Origin: Butyrivibrio sp. AE3004
GTDB lineage: Bacteria > Bacillota > Clostridia > Lachnospirales > Lachnospiraceae
Assembly: GCF_000703165.1 (NCBI RefSeq)
Contig: NZ_JNLQ01000002.1
Span: 2,356,001-2,420,000, forward strand
DNA: 64,000 bases
Direction: 5' to 3'
Part shown: piece after piece, positions 25,205-34,237 of the stretch
How positions within the stretch are numbered: position 1 is the stretch's first letter
How the letters are laid out: each line of letters starts with the position of its first letter
Notes under the pieces: model-generated
Seen by the model: only the letters and a program-made list of their open reading frames with translations
The model's database searches: none
What the model was told of the DNA's origin: nothing
Made by a program: the position numbers and the translations under genes

Positions 25205-26923
25205 TTACCCATTATTAAGTGCTTCCTGAACCTCAGCATTTAATTCTTCATTTTCTTTTTCAATCAGTTTTTCAAATTCCTCGGGCGGACATGGCATTGA
25301 AAAATAAAAGCCCTGGATCACATCGCAACCCGCATTTTTAAGAAGGTCATACTGCTCCTTCGTTTCCACCCCTTCAGCAACTACCTTGACCTTGAGGAAC
25401 CTTGCTACATCCAGCATGAGTTCCACCATTTTCATGTCCTTGTTGCCCTCATGAATATTTTTTACAAATTGCATATCAAGTTTCAAAATATCCAAAGGAA
25501 TTGAGGTTATCATGTTTAGTGATGAATAACCTGTTCCGAAATCATCCATCTCTATTGCAAAGCCTCTTTCCCTCAGAGCCTTAAGGACAGTAATGATCTG
25601 GTCAGAATTTTCTGTATAGGCTGACTCCGTGATCTCAAGATTCAACATCCCCGGAGAAATCCAGTTATTCTGCACCACTGTAAAGATTTCCTCCTCAAGA
25701 TTCGGGACTCCGATATCTACCCTGGAAACATTTACGGAAACAGGAATTTTAATATCATATTTGACAATCCATTCACCCACCTGTTTTGACACTTCATCCC
25801 ACACATAATGATCAAGTTTATGAATAAGTCCGTTATCCTCAAAAAGCGGAATGAAACTGTCGGGTCGAAGCAGTCCCAGCTCCGGATGCTCCCATCTGAC
25901 CAGTGCCTCAGCGCTGTAGAGTGAATCCCGCTCTCCCTGTATGGCGTATTTTGGCTGATAAAAAATCTTGAACTGTCTGTTTTTTATACCAGCCTCCATA
26001 TCGTTCACAAGCCTTAAGTCCAAAGCTTCCTTTTTATGCATGGTATCATCATAAGCAGCCATCTGAATATTGTAATTGCCTCTTATGCTGTTGCAGGCAA
26101 CCCTTGCTTTATCAAAGCGATGCTCTACAGTAATGTCCATGTCTACGTTTTTATAGATACCCATTCTGAGGTAAACTCTGGAATTATTAAGAATGTATTC
26201 AAGTCCTGAACCGATTTCCTTTAACATTTCTTCGGGATCTGATCCGCTTGGTATGTATAAAAGAAACTCATCCGCTCCTCCGCGGCCTGCGATTCCTCCT
26301 TTTTCTTTGGCAATCTGCTTTACACTCTCCGCAATCTTGATGAGAACGTCGTCGCCGGCACGCCTCCCCTGAAGCTCGTTTATAAGATGAAATCTGTTTA
26401 TATTAAAAACTATTGCGTCCATTCCCGATGTCTTATAATGAACATCCCTAAAGTGAGAGTACTCCATGAAAAAGTCGTGCGACAAAAGTCCCGTAAGAGA
26501 ATCATTCTGTGTCGCATTTATGAGACCTCTTCCCTCTCTTAGTTCTATTGCCCTGTCAATTCTTGCACGCATAACCATAGGATGAGAAAAGGGCTTGGCA
26601 ATAAAGTCGACTGCTCCAAGCTTGAAGCAGGTTATCTCTGCATCCTTTTCCGAAGTGCATACTATTACAGGTATCTGCTTTAGTATCTTATCCGCCTTCA
26701 TGAATTCAAGAACCTCATAGCCATCCATATCAGGCATCATAAGATCCAGCAAAACAAGAGAAATCTCGTCACTGTATTCTCTTAACATCTCGATAGTTGC
26801 AACTCCGTCAACCGCAAAAATGGTGTCATAGTTATCCTTAACTATATTCTCCAGCATTTTTCTGTTTATAGGCTCATCCTCAACTATCAGTATCTTTCTT
26901 CTGACTTTAAGCTGACCATCCAT
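25205..26923 (-). CDS. REC-GGDEF-EAL c-di-GMP phosphodiesterase, GGDEF degenerate
   Basis: A 572-aa response regulator: REC (1-125, phosphoacceptor D60 in VLLDLMMPDMDG), GGDEF (about 145-300) and EAL (about 315-560). The cyclase motif reads GRGGADEF, with GADEF in place of GGDEF, so synthesis is probably lost. The EAL domain keeps EALVRW, NLEITES, DDFGTGYSS, KLDMQFV and AEGVET, so it should hydrolyse c-di-GMP under control of phosphorylation. The ATG at 26923 follows GGGGGATTTACT; the 56 codons upstream lack a binding site and read as non-coding. The HPt gene follows. Confidence 0.88.
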   Translation of the reverse strand: MDGQLKVRRKILIVEDEPINRKMLENIVKDNYDTIFAVDGVATIEMLREYSDEISLVLLDLMMPDMDGYEVLEFMKADKILKQIPVIVCTSEKDAEITCFKLGAVDFIAKPFSHPMVMRARIDRAIELREGRGLINATQNDSLTGLLSHDFFMEYSHFRDVHYKTSGMDAIVFNINRFHLINELQGRRAGDDVLIKIAESVKQIAKEKGGIAGRGGADEFLLYIPSGSDPEEMLKEIGSGLEYILNNSRVYLRMGIYKNVDMDITVEHRFDKARVACNSIRGNYNIQMAAYDDTMHKKEALDLRLVNDMEAGIKNRQFKIFYQPKYAIQGERDSLYSAEALVRWEHPELGLLRPDSFIPLFEDNGLIHKLDHYVWDEVSKQVGEWIVKYDIKIPVSVNVSRVDIGVPNLEEEIFTVVQNNWISPGMLNLEITESAYTENSDQIITVLKALRERGFAIEMDDFGTGYSSLNMITSIPLDILKLDMQFVKNIHEGNKDMKMVELMLDVARFLKVKVVAEGVETKEQYDLLKNAGCDVIQGFYFSMPCPPEEFEKLIEKENEELNAEVQEALNNG

Positions 26924-27124
26924 AGTAAATCCCCCATAAGACTCCATAATAAAAAAGCCTGAATATAGTACTATTCTATCATTTATTAGTTTCCAATAAT
27001 GCAAGTAACTTATGAAAGTTATATTAATTTTTTGTGTACTAAGTTTCTCAAAAAAGGATTTTGAAAATAAGAACAAATAGTTTCTTTGCAACTCTTTGCG
27101 TGCTGGTTCGATTGCTTAAAGAAC

Positions 27125-27155
27125 TAAAAAAGACCACCGCACAAGTGCGGCAGTC
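27125..27155 (-). terminator. Rho-independent terminator after the cytidylate-kinase-like gene
   Basis: GACTGCCGCAC and GTGCGGTGGTC form an 11-bp stem including two G-U pairs with a two-base loop, followed by six T on the minus strand. Confidence 0.88.
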
Positions 27156-27172
27156 CTTAATCAAAGCCATTA

Positions 27173-27808
27173 TCAGTCAAAGCAGTCCTCTCCGAATCTC
27201 ACACGGGCGTAGGCTTTTATGGCTTCAACGCATTTTTCAAAGCCAAGCTTTCCGCTGTCCAGGCAAAGATCGTAGTTCAAAGCATCCGTCCAGTTTTTTC
27301 CGGTATGGAATTTGTAATAATCGGAACGTCCCTTATCTATCTGGGCTATGAACTTTTCGAGTTCCTTGCCGGTAAGACTCTGTACCTTACCTGCCTCTTG
27401 CATCAAAAAGTCCTGATCTGCGTGAACAAATACTCTTAGTGCATTGTCATAGTCCTTTAAAACAAAATCTGCGCATCTGCCCACAATGACACAGGGCTCG
27501 CCCTTTTCAGCAAGGTATTTGATCGCAGCCGCCTGATAGCCGAAAATACTCTCTCTCGACGTCAGGTCGGACTCACTTACATTCCCATCATAGACAGTGG
27601 ATTTAAATGAGATTTTATCCTTCCATTTTTTCTTCACCTTTTCATCCGAATCAACAAAAAGACTCTCATTGATTCCGCTGAGCTCAGAAGCGACCTTGGA
27701 AAGTTCCTTGTCATAATAGTGTATGCCGAGTTCATCTGCGAGCATTTTACCTACTGTCCTTCCGCCGCTTCCATATTGCCTTGCGATAGTGATGACAATA
27801 TTCTTCAT
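27173..27808 (-). CDS. Cytidylate kinase-like family protein
   Basis: A 211-aa P-loop protein of the cytidylate-kinase-like group common in Clostridia. The P-loop region IARQYGSGGRTVGKMLADEL near residue 8 is characteristic, as are PCVIVGRCADFVL and the C-terminal YDLCLDSGKLG. The fold is a nucleoside monophosphate kinase, but these are not the housekeeping Cmk and their substrate is not established. GAGAAGGG precedes the ATG. It stands 51 bases after the liv cluster and ends at a strong terminator, so it may be the last gene of that transcript. Confidence 0.82.
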   Translation of the reverse strand: MKNIVITIARQYGSGGRTVGKMLADELGIHYYDKELSKVASELSGINESLFVDSDEKVKKKWKDKISFKSTVYDGNVSESDLTSRESIFGYQAAAIKYLAEKGEPCVIVGRCADFVLKDYDNALRVFVHADQDFLMQEAGKVQSLTGKELEKFIAQIDKGRSDYYKFHTGKNWTDALNYDLCLDSGKLGFEKCVEAIKAYARVRFGEDCFD

Positions 27809-27859
27809 GGTATTTCCCTTCTCTCATTTTATAGTTTTGATTTTTATATTTTTTTCTCG

Positions 27860-28570
27860 TTATTCTCCGAGATATGCCTTTCTGATTGCTTCATCATTAA
27901 GAAGGTCATCGGCAATGCCTTCCTTTACGATGCTTCCTGTTTCAAGAACATAAGCTCTGTCCGCTATTGTCAGTGCTTTTCTGGCATTCTGCTCAACAAG
28001 AAGAACTGTCACACCGTCCTTGTTAACATCTTCAATAATACTGAAAATCTCATTTACAAAAATAGGTGAAAGTCCCATGGAAGGTTCGTCCATCAAAATA
28101 ATATCGGGATGTGACATAAGCGCACGCCCCATTGCAAGCATCTGCTGCTCTCCACCCGAAAGAGTTCCTGCGAACTGATTCTTTCTCTCTTCAAGTCTTG
28201 GAAATCTCTTATATACCATTTCAAGAGTAGACTGAAATTCAGCAGCATCCTTTCTTGTATAGGCTCCCATCTTAAGATTCTGAAGAACTGTCATATCCGC
28301 AAATACTCTTCTTCCCTCAGGAACCTGCGCCATTCCAAAAGATACTATTTTATGTCCGGGTGTACGTGTCAGGTCGTGATTATAGTACATAATCTCGCCG
28401 CTCTCCGGTTTTATCAGTCCTGAAAGCGTATGCAGTGTTGTTGTTTTGCCTGCTCCGTTTGCACCTATAAGTGCTACTATTTCTCCTTTATCCACATGAA
28501 AGGAGATGCCTTTTAAGGCTTTGATCACGCCGTAATTGACGCTTAAATTTTTTACATCTAAAAGTGCCAT
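27860..28570 (-). CDS. livF: Branched-chain amino acid ABC transporter ATP-binding protein LivF
   Basis: A 236-aa ATPase, one of the two nucleotide-binding subunits of the high-affinity leucine/isoleucine/valine importer. Walker A GANGAGKTT, signature LSGGEQQMLAMGRA, Walker B IILMDEPSMGLSP and the switch histidine-region equivalent (LLVEQNARKAL) are intact. The size and the LivF-type VPEGRRVFADMTV segment separate it from LivG. It is last in the order livK-H-M-G-F. Confidence 0.95.
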   Translation of the reverse strand: MALLDVKNLSVNYGVIKALKGISFHVDKGEIVALIGANGAGKTTTLHTLSGLIKPESGEIMYYNHDLTRTPGHKIVSFGMAQVPEGRRVFADMTVLQNLKMGAYTRKDAAEFQSTLEMVYKRFPRLEERKNQFAGTLSGGEQQMLAMGRALMSHPDIILMDEPSMGLSPIFVNEIFSIIEDVNKDGVTVLLVEQNARKALTIADRAYVLETGSIVKEGIADDLLNDEAIRKAYLGE

Positions 28571-28609
28571 ATATGCTCCTACAATTTTTTAAACCGCCGG
28601 TTCATTTTA

Positions 28610-29368
28610 TTACTCACCAAGGTAAGCTGCGATAACTTCAGGGTCTGCAAGAACTTCCTTTGTCTCACCCTGCTTTAAGACTCTGCCAAAATTAAGTACA
28701 GTAAGTTTCTCACAGATTCCTGAAACCAGCTTCATATCATGCTCGATAAGTAAGATGGTCATATTAAATTCCCTGCGAACCAGTGCTATTGTGTCCATCA
28801 GCTCAGCTGTTTCGTTCGGATTCATTCCTGCTGCCGGTTCATCCAAAAGAAGGAGCTTTGGTGATGTTGCCATCGCTCTTGCAATCTCAAGCTTTCTCTG
28901 CTTTCCGTAGGGAAGATTGCTTGCAAGGACATCCCTCTCTTTATCCAGGTCAAATACCTTAAGGAGCTTCATGGCTTCCTCATCTACCTGTTTTTCAACG
29001 CTTCTGTACCTGCCCACATGAAGAATTCCCTCAAGTGTACTGTAACGAAAACGTTCAGTAAGTCCCACCTTAACGTTGTCGATAACCGACATCTGATGGA
29101 AAAGTCGTATATTCTGAAAAGTACGTGCGATTCCCGCATGGTTTATTTTTATAGTGTTATCTCTTGTAATGTCCTGTCCGTCAAGCTTGATTTTGCCTTC
29201 GTTTGGCTTATAAACACCTGTCAAAAGATTAAATACTGTGGTTTTTCCGGCACCGTTGGGTCCGATAAGACCGTACAGTTCGCCTTTTTCAATTTTTATT
29301 CCAAAGTCATCCACCGCACGGAGTCCGCCAAATGAAATGCTGAGGTTATTAACTTCAAGTAATGCCAT
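28610..29368 (-). CDS. livG: Branched-chain amino acid ABC transporter ATP-binding protein LivG
   Basis: A 252-aa ATPase partner of LivF. Walker A GPNGAGKTT, the LivG-type signature LPYGKQRKLEIARA, Walker B LLLLDEPAAGMNP and LLIEHDMKLV are present. The segment AGIARTFQNIRLF is the usual LivG mark. It lies 3 bases after livM and 39 bases before livF, so all are cotranslated from one message. Confidence 0.95.
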   Translation of the reverse strand: MALLEVNNLSISFGGLRAVDDFGIKIEKGELYGLIGPNGAGKTTVFNLLTGVYKPNEGKIKLDGQDITRDNTIKINHAGIARTFQNIRLFHQMSVIDNVKVGLTERFRYSTLEGILHVGRYRSVEKQVDEEAMKLLKVFDLDKERDVLASNLPYGKQRKLEIARAMATSPKLLLLDEPAAGMNPNETAELMDTIALVRREFNMTILLIEHDMKLVSGICEKLTVLNFGRVLKQGETKEVLADPEVIAAYLGE

Positions 29369-29371
29369 GGC

Positions 29372-30409
29372 TTATCTCCTTTCCCTTAATCTTGCAACCA
29401 GCTTCTTCCTGGCATCAATGACACCGGGTGACCAGTTGAAGATCATCATAACTATAAGTACAACCGCATAGATGAGCATACGGTAGTTGTTAAGTCCTCT
29501 GAGGAGCTCCGGCAGCATATACAGTATTACCGCAGCAATAACAGAACCTCTGATGTTTCCGATACCACCAAGCACCACATATACAAGAATCATGATTGAA
29601 GCATTATAGCCAAAATACTGTGACGCTGCTGTGAGTGAAGTTATATTATGTGAAAAAAGAACGCCTGCCGCACCTGCTATTGCAGCCGATATAGTAAATG
29701 CCATCATCTTATATCCTGTGACATTAATACCGGTTGCTTCAGCAGCTATGCTGTTATCACGAACTGCCATGATAGCACGACCGTCCCTTGAATTTACAAG
29801 ATTAAGTACCACAAAAAGTGAGATCAGAAGAACCACAACCGCAATAGTAAAATTGGAATCATGCGGAGTTCCTGTAATACCCATGGCTCCGTTAATGATT
29901 ATTTCACCGTCAGGCTCAAGTCCAAGTTCCATGGAGCTCTTGAGCGATATATGAAGTCCCTTGGAATCAACACCAAGGTAAATTGCATTTATAACATTTT
30001 TGATGATCTCGCCAAATGCCAGTGTGACAATAGCAAGATAGTCACCTTTAAGTCGAAGAACCGGAATACCGATAAGGAATCCGAAAAGTGCCGCAAATGC
30101 GATACCTATTATAAATGCCAGGAAAAATCTGGGTGCTGTCGGTAGTATATTCTCAGTAACCCTTGAAAAAAAGGCACTGAAAAATGCACCGATACACATA
30201 AATCCGCAGTGTCCGATACTGAGCTCTCCCAGTATTCCGACGCACAGATTAAGGGCAACCGCAATTACCGCATAATATGTCATGGGAACAAGAAGTCCCT
30301 TCATATGGCTGGAGAGATTGCCGGTTTTTATTAAAATCTCCATTATGATATATGCCGCTATCACTATTCCATAGGTGATAAGCTGATCTTTCATTAGTTT
30401 TTTATTCAT
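29372..30409 (-). CDS. livM: Branched-chain amino acid ABC transporter permease LivM
   Basis: A 345-aa permease with about ten membrane segments and the LivM features GHCGFMCIGAF (membrane), GDYLAIVTLAFGEI and the coupling loop SRDGRAIMAVRDNSIAAEATGI. It forms the translocation channel with LivH. It starts 2 bases after the livH stop, and the extreme C-terminus is basic (RKKLVARLRERR). Confidence 0.94.
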   Translation of the reverse strand: MNKKLMKDQLITYGIVIAAYIIMEILIKTGNLSSHMKGLLVPMTYYAVIAVALNLCVGILGELSIGHCGFMCIGAFFSAFFSRVTENILPTAPRFFLAFIIGIAFAALFGFLIGIPVLRLKGDYLAIVTLAFGEIIKNVINAIYLGVDSKGLHISLKSSMELGLEPDGEIIINGAMGITGTPHDSNFTIAVVVLLISLFVVLNLVNSRDGRAIMAVRDNSIAAEATGINVTGYKMMAFTISAAIAGAAGVLFSHNITSLTAASQYFGYNASIMILVYVVLGGIGNIRGSVIAAVILYMLPELLRGLNNYRMLIYAVVLIVMMIFNWSPGVIDARKKLVARLRERR

Positions 30410-30411
30410 CT

Positions 30412-31296
30412 TTACACCTTTTCCATTATTTTCTTGCCAAGGATACCTGTAGGCTTAACGAGTAACACGATTACCAGAATGCCGAACACAATGGCATCTG
30501 ACAGCTGTGATGAAATGTAAGTCTTACTTAAGATTTCTATAATACCGAGCACAAGACCTCCGATCATTGCTCCGGGAATAGAACCTATTCCTCCAAGTAC
30601 TGCCGCAACGAATGCCTTGATACCGGGCATAGCACCTGTGTAAGGTGAAAGTGAAGGATATGCCGAGCAGAGAAGTGCTCCTGCTATAGCGGCAAGTGCA
30701 GAACCTATGGCAAATGTAAGTGCTATGGTCTTGTTCACATTTATACCCATAAGTGTCGCAGCGCCCCTGTCCTCAGCAACAGCCAGCATCGCCTGTCCTT
30801 CCTTGGTTTTATGAATGAAAAGCTGAAGAGCTACCAGAATTACAAGGCTGACGACAATTGTTACTATGGTAACTCCCTGAATTTTCAGAGCGCCGTCGCC
30901 GAAAGATAAACCGTTCCATTTAACAACAGAGGAAAATGATTTGATATCAGCACCAAAAATGAGAAGCGCAAGATTTTCCAGAAAATAACTTACACCAATC
31001 GCCGTGATAAGAACTGCCAGCGGTGAAGCTGCTCCTCTTAATGGCCTGTAGGCAACCTTCTCAGTGGTGACACCAAGAATTGTACATAGAATGATGGCCA
31101 TGATTATTCCCACAAACGTATTTCCACTCAGTGTGGAACATATGGTAAAAATCACGTAACATCCGACCATGATGAAATCACCATGTGCAAAGTTAAGCAT
31201 TTTAGCAATTCCGTAGACCATTGTATAACCAAGAGCAATTATCGCATAAATACTGCCAAGGCTAAGACCATTGATCAGGTAGGTTAAAAAGCTCAT
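30412..31296 (-). CDS. livH: Branched-chain amino acid ABC transporter permease LivH
   Basis: A 294-aa permease with about eight membrane segments. The N-terminal GLSLGSIYAIIALGYTMVYG and NFAHGDF are highly conserved in LivH, and EDRGAATLMGINVNKTI is the loop that contacts the ATPases. It follows livK after a hairpin that probably lowers permease expression relative to the binding protein. Confidence 0.95.
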   Translation of the reverse strand: MSFLTYLINGLSLGSIYAIIALGYTMVYGIAKMLNFAHGDFIMVGCYVIFTICSTLSGNTFVGIIMAIILCTILGVTTEKVAYRPLRGAASPLAVLITAIGVSYFLENLALLIFGADIKSFSSVVKWNGLSFGDGALKIQGVTIVTIVVSLVILVALQLFIHKTKEGQAMLAVAEDRGAATLMGINVNKTIALTFAIGSALAAIAGALLCSAYPSLSPYTGAMPGIKAFVAAVLGGIGSIPGAMIGGLVLGIIEILSKTYISSQLSDAIVFGILVIVLLVKPTGILGKKIMEKV

Positions 31297-31361
31297 ACAT
31301 ATTCCTCCAAAAAACTAAATTCAAATTCTATAAAATATTTTACAACAAAATATTGTGTTGT

Positions 31362-31406
31362 AGTTAAAAAACTGCGAGGGGTGCCGAATTTTCAGCATCC
31401 CTCGCC
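31362..31406 (-). terminator. Terminator/attenuator between livK and livH
   Basis: GCGAGGG (31374-31380) and CCCTCGC (31399-31405) form a GC-rich stem with extra inner pairs. It is followed on the minus strand by AGTTTTTTAAC. Since livHMGF lie directly downstream with no strong promoter seen, partial read-through would give excess binding protein. Confidence 0.8.
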
Positions 31407-31436
31407 GATAGTACATTATTATTTGTTTGATTGTTA

Positions 31437-32648
31437 TCAGTCGGCTGATACGTATGCGCCATCTTTGATAACTACAGCCTTAGGCTCTTTGTTGGGCTCG
31501 CCGTTTGCTTCCCATGTCATCTTTGCGGATGTAAGACCTGATGCCTCGATCTCTGTCATAGCACCTTTTACTGCTTCGCAGATATCGCTAATGCTCATAT
31601 CAGGTGTAACGCCCTTAGATTCGATAGCCTGCTTTACAATGTAAACTGCATCGTAAGCATCAGCTGCAAACTGGTTAGGAACTTCACCATATTTTTCCTG
31701 ATAATTCTTTACAAAGTTTACTGTAAGATCATCTGTTGCATCAGCTGCGAAAGGTGTAAGGAGCATAAGTCCCTCAGCAAGTGATGTATCGAAGTTCTCA
31801 ACTGTAAGGATACCGTCCATACCGTCTACTCCGAAGAATACAGGCTTGTAACCCATTGTATCGGCCTGTGTAAGGATAAGTGATGCATCCTTATAGTAGA
31901 TAGGAAGGAATACAAGGTCAGCGCCTGCATCCTTAGCCTTCTGAAGCTGAACTGAGAAGTCTGTATTATTGTCAGCTGTGAAAGCCTCAGCAGAAACTAC
32001 TTCATAATTCTTACCCTCTGACTCCTGTACAAACTTCTGGTAGATACCGCTTGAATATACATCTGAGCTGTCATAGATGATACCAACCTTTGTAGCAAGG
32101 CTGTGATCATTAATATACTGAGCTGAAGCAATACCCTGGTTAGGATCTGAGAAGCATACACGGAATACGTTATCATATTTCACACAATCCTCTGCAGAAC
32201 CTGAAGGTGTGATCTGGAACATGTTGTCCTCTTTTGTATACTCGGAAACCGCAATTGAGCAGGCACTTGTTGTTGAACCTACAAGAATCTGCATTCCCCA
32301 GTCCTTAAGAGTATTGTATGCATTTACGGATTTCTCTGCATTAAGTTCATCATCTTCCTTGCTGTACTCAACCTTGTATCCATTGATACCGCCTGCCTCG
32401 TTAATTTCAGCAACCGCAAGCTCAGCTGCATTACAAACTGCATTACCGTATGCTGCTGCACCGCCTGTAAGAGGTCCGATCGCACCAATCTTGAACACTC
32501 CGCCTTCACTTGCTGCAGACTCAGTAGCCTCTGCTGCCGTATTATCTCCTGTTGTCTCAGTTGCACCATTGCCACCGCAACCTGCAATTGTTCCTGCAAG
32601 CAGAGCAGATGCTGCTAACATACTAACTACACTTTTAAGCTTCTTCAT
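31437..32648 (-). CDS. livK: Branched-chain amino acid ABC transporter substrate-binding lipoprotein
   Basis: A 403-aa periplasmic-binding-type protein. MKKLKSVVSMLAASALLAGT is a signal peptide ending in the lipobox TIAGC, so the mature protein is lipid-anchored. A Ser/Thr/Glu/Ala-rich linker precedes the type I binding fold that opens with FKIGAIGPLTGGAAAYG, as in LivJ/LivK. GGAGGAGACATT precedes the ATG at 32648; the 23 codons upstream are not part of the gene. The binding specificity (leucine versus all branched-chain amino acids) is not visible. Confidence 0.94.
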   Translation of the reverse strand: MKKLKSVVSMLAASALLAGTIAGCGGNGATETTGDNTAAEATESAASEGGVFKIGAIGPLTGGAAAYGNAVCNAAELAVAEINEAGGINGYKVEYSKEDDELNAEKSVNAYNTLKDWGMQILVGSTTSACSIAVSEYTKEDNMFQITPSGSAEDCVKYDNVFRVCFSDPNQGIASAQYINDHSLATKVGIIYDSSDVYSSGIYQKFVQESEGKNYEVVSAEAFTADNNTDFSVQLQKAKDAGADLVFLPIYYKDASLILTQADTMGYKPVFFGVDGMDGILTVENFDTSLAEGLMLLTPFAADATDDLTVNFVKNYQEKYGEVPNQFAADAYDAVYIVKQAIESKGVTPDMSISDICEAVKGAMTEIEASGLTSAKMTWEANGEPNKEPKAVVIKDGAYVSAD

Positions 32649-32702
32649 AATGTCTCCTCCTTCATAATTGAATCGCTTTGCGAAAGATTCTTGTACCATG
32701 CT

Positions 32703-32714
32703 TATACATGTATA
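32703..32714. promoter_or_regulatory. 12-bp palindrome upstream of livK (possible operator)
   Basis: TATACATGTATA is a perfect palindrome lying between the livK promoter and its start codon, where a bound repressor would block transcription. The binding protein is not identified. Confidence 0.35.
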
Positions 32715-32731
32715 CAATGTAGTTATTTAAA

Positions 32732-32760
32732 ACTTTACAGTAATAAAGTCATCTTGTCAA
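32732..32760 (-). promoter_or_regulatory. livK promoter
   Basis: On the minus strand TTGACA (32755-32760), a 17-base spacer and TAAAGT (32732-32737) fit a sigma-A promoter with a perfect -35. The transcription start would be about 80 bases before the livK ATG. Confidence 0.6.
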
Positions 32761-32778
32761 TAACTATAGTTTTGCCCA

Positions 32779-34182
32779 CTATCGAATCATAGCTACCGCT
32801 TCCTGCACCGAAGATACTCCGATTATCCTTATATCCTTAAAGGAACCTTTTAACTTTCCTTCCGCACTCTTTGGGACTATGCAGGTTTTAAATCCGAGTC
32901 TTGCTGCTTCTGACACTCTTACATCAGGCATATTGACCGATCTCACCTCTCCGGACAAGCCGACTTCCCCAAAGGCAATAACATCATCGGGTATCGGTCT
33001 GTTTCTGAAGCTTGAAACTATTGCCATACACATTGAAAGATCAAGTGCAGGTTCTATCAGCTTCATTCCGCCGGCCAAATTTATGTAGCAATCGTAAGAT
33101 GACAATTCTAAACCCACCCTTTTTTCAAGTACTGCCATAAGGAGATTTACACGGTTATAATCTGTTCCGTTAGCCTGGCGCCTCGGAAAGTTGAAATTAG
33201 TATGACTTACAAGTGCCTGAATTTCTATAAGTATCGGTCTTGTTCCTTCTATTGAGCAGGTCACAACCGAACCACTTGCATTCTCAGGTTTTCCCTCAAG
33301 CATGAATTCTGAAGGATTCTCAACCTCGGTAAGTCCCTCCTGTCTCATTTCAAATACACCGATCTCATTGGTTGAACCGAATCTGTTTTTCACAGCTCTC
33401 AGTATTCTGTAGGAGGCATGCCTGTCTCCTTCAAAGTAAAGCACCGTATCCACCATATGCTCTAAAACCCTGGGTCCTGCAACAGTTCCTTCCTTTGTAA
33501 CATGGCCTACTATGAAAACAGAAATTCCAAGCTGCTTTGCTATTCTCATCAAAACAGCGGTTGATTCTCTTACCTGTGAGACACTGCCCGGTGCTGAGCT
33601 TACATTTTCATTAAACATCGTCTGAATGGAGTCAATAATAACAACCTCAGGAGAATGTCTTCTTATTATCTCTTCGATAGTTCCTAGGTCCGTCTCGCAA
33701 AAAAGTGTCATGTCATCGGTAAAATCACCAATTCTGTTTGCACGTAGCTTTATCTGCTGAAGCGATTCCTCTCCCGATATGTATAGAACTTTTCTCTTGT
33801 CTTTGGCAAGAAGCCTTGCTGTCTGGAGAAGCAGCGTTGATTTACCGATTCCCGGATCTCCGCCTACAAGTGTAAGCGACCCTTTAACAAGACCTCCTCC
33901 AAGTACACGGTTTAGTTCTCCAATATGTGTATCGTATCTGTCCTCTTCATTTATAGTTATTTCTGAAAGCTTCAGCGGTTTACTCTGAGCATCTCCGGAA
34001 TTTCCGAACGTTCCAAGACCTGAAGACTTTACAGTCTTTCCGGATTTACTCATTACGGAAGGCTTTATGGTTTCCTCCACAAAAGAGTTCCATTCCCTGC
34101 ATCCCGGACATTGTCCCATCCACTTTGCAGACTCATATCCGCAGCTTTGACAGTAGAATACTGTTTTTATCTTTGTCGCCAT
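32779..34182 (-). CDS. radA: DNA repair protein RadA
   Basis: A 467-aa RecA-related protein that helps process recombination intermediates by branch migration. It has the N-terminal four-cysteine zinc finger (CQSCGYESAKWMGQCPGC), the ATPase core with Walker A GGDPGIGKST near residue 96, the RadA-specific KNRFG motif and a C-terminal Lon-protease-like domain (GLSGEVRS). The length is normal. It is followed on the genome by livK and preceded by a small conserved gene and clpC, a neighbourhood common in Lachnospiraceae. Confidence 0.95.
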   Translation of the reverse strand: MATKIKTVFYCQSCGYESAKWMGQCPGCREWNSFVEETIKPSVMSKSGKTVKSSGLGTFGNSGDAQSKPLKLSEITINEEDRYDTHIGELNRVLGGGLVKGSLTLVGGDPGIGKSTLLLQTARLLAKDKRKVLYISGEESLQQIKLRANRIGDFTDDMTLFCETDLGTIEEIIRRHSPEVVIIDSIQTMFNENVSSAPGSVSQVRESTAVLMRIAKQLGISVFIVGHVTKEGTVAGPRVLEHMVDTVLYFEGDRHASYRILRAVKNRFGSTNEIGVFEMRQEGLTEVENPSEFMLEGKPENASGSVVTCSIEGTRPILIEIQALVSHTNFNFPRRQANGTDYNRVNLLMAVLEKRVGLELSSYDCYINLAGGMKLIEPALDLSMCMAIVSSFRNRPIPDDVIAFGEVGLSGEVRSVNMPDVRVSEAARLGFKTCIVPKSAEGKLKGSFKDIRIIGVSSVQEAVAMIR

Positions 34183-34204
34183 TTTTTACCTCATCAAATC
34201 TAAT

Positions 34205-34229
34205 AAGAGGGCTGACAAGCAGCCCTCTT
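34205..34229 (-). terminator. Hairpin terminator between the 135-aa gene and radA
   Basis: AAGAGGGCT and AGCCCTCTT form a perfect 9-bp stem with a 7-base loop, followed by ATTAGATTT on the minus strand. It lies between the small gene stop and the radA start. Confidence 0.7.
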
Positions 34230-34237
34230 TGATATAT

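Noticed and set aside
26924..27091. 56-codon extension before the REC-GGDEF-EAL protein
   Set aside because: No ribosome binding site, AT-rich non-coding composition, and the receiver starts normally after the ATG at 26923 with GGGGGAT in front.
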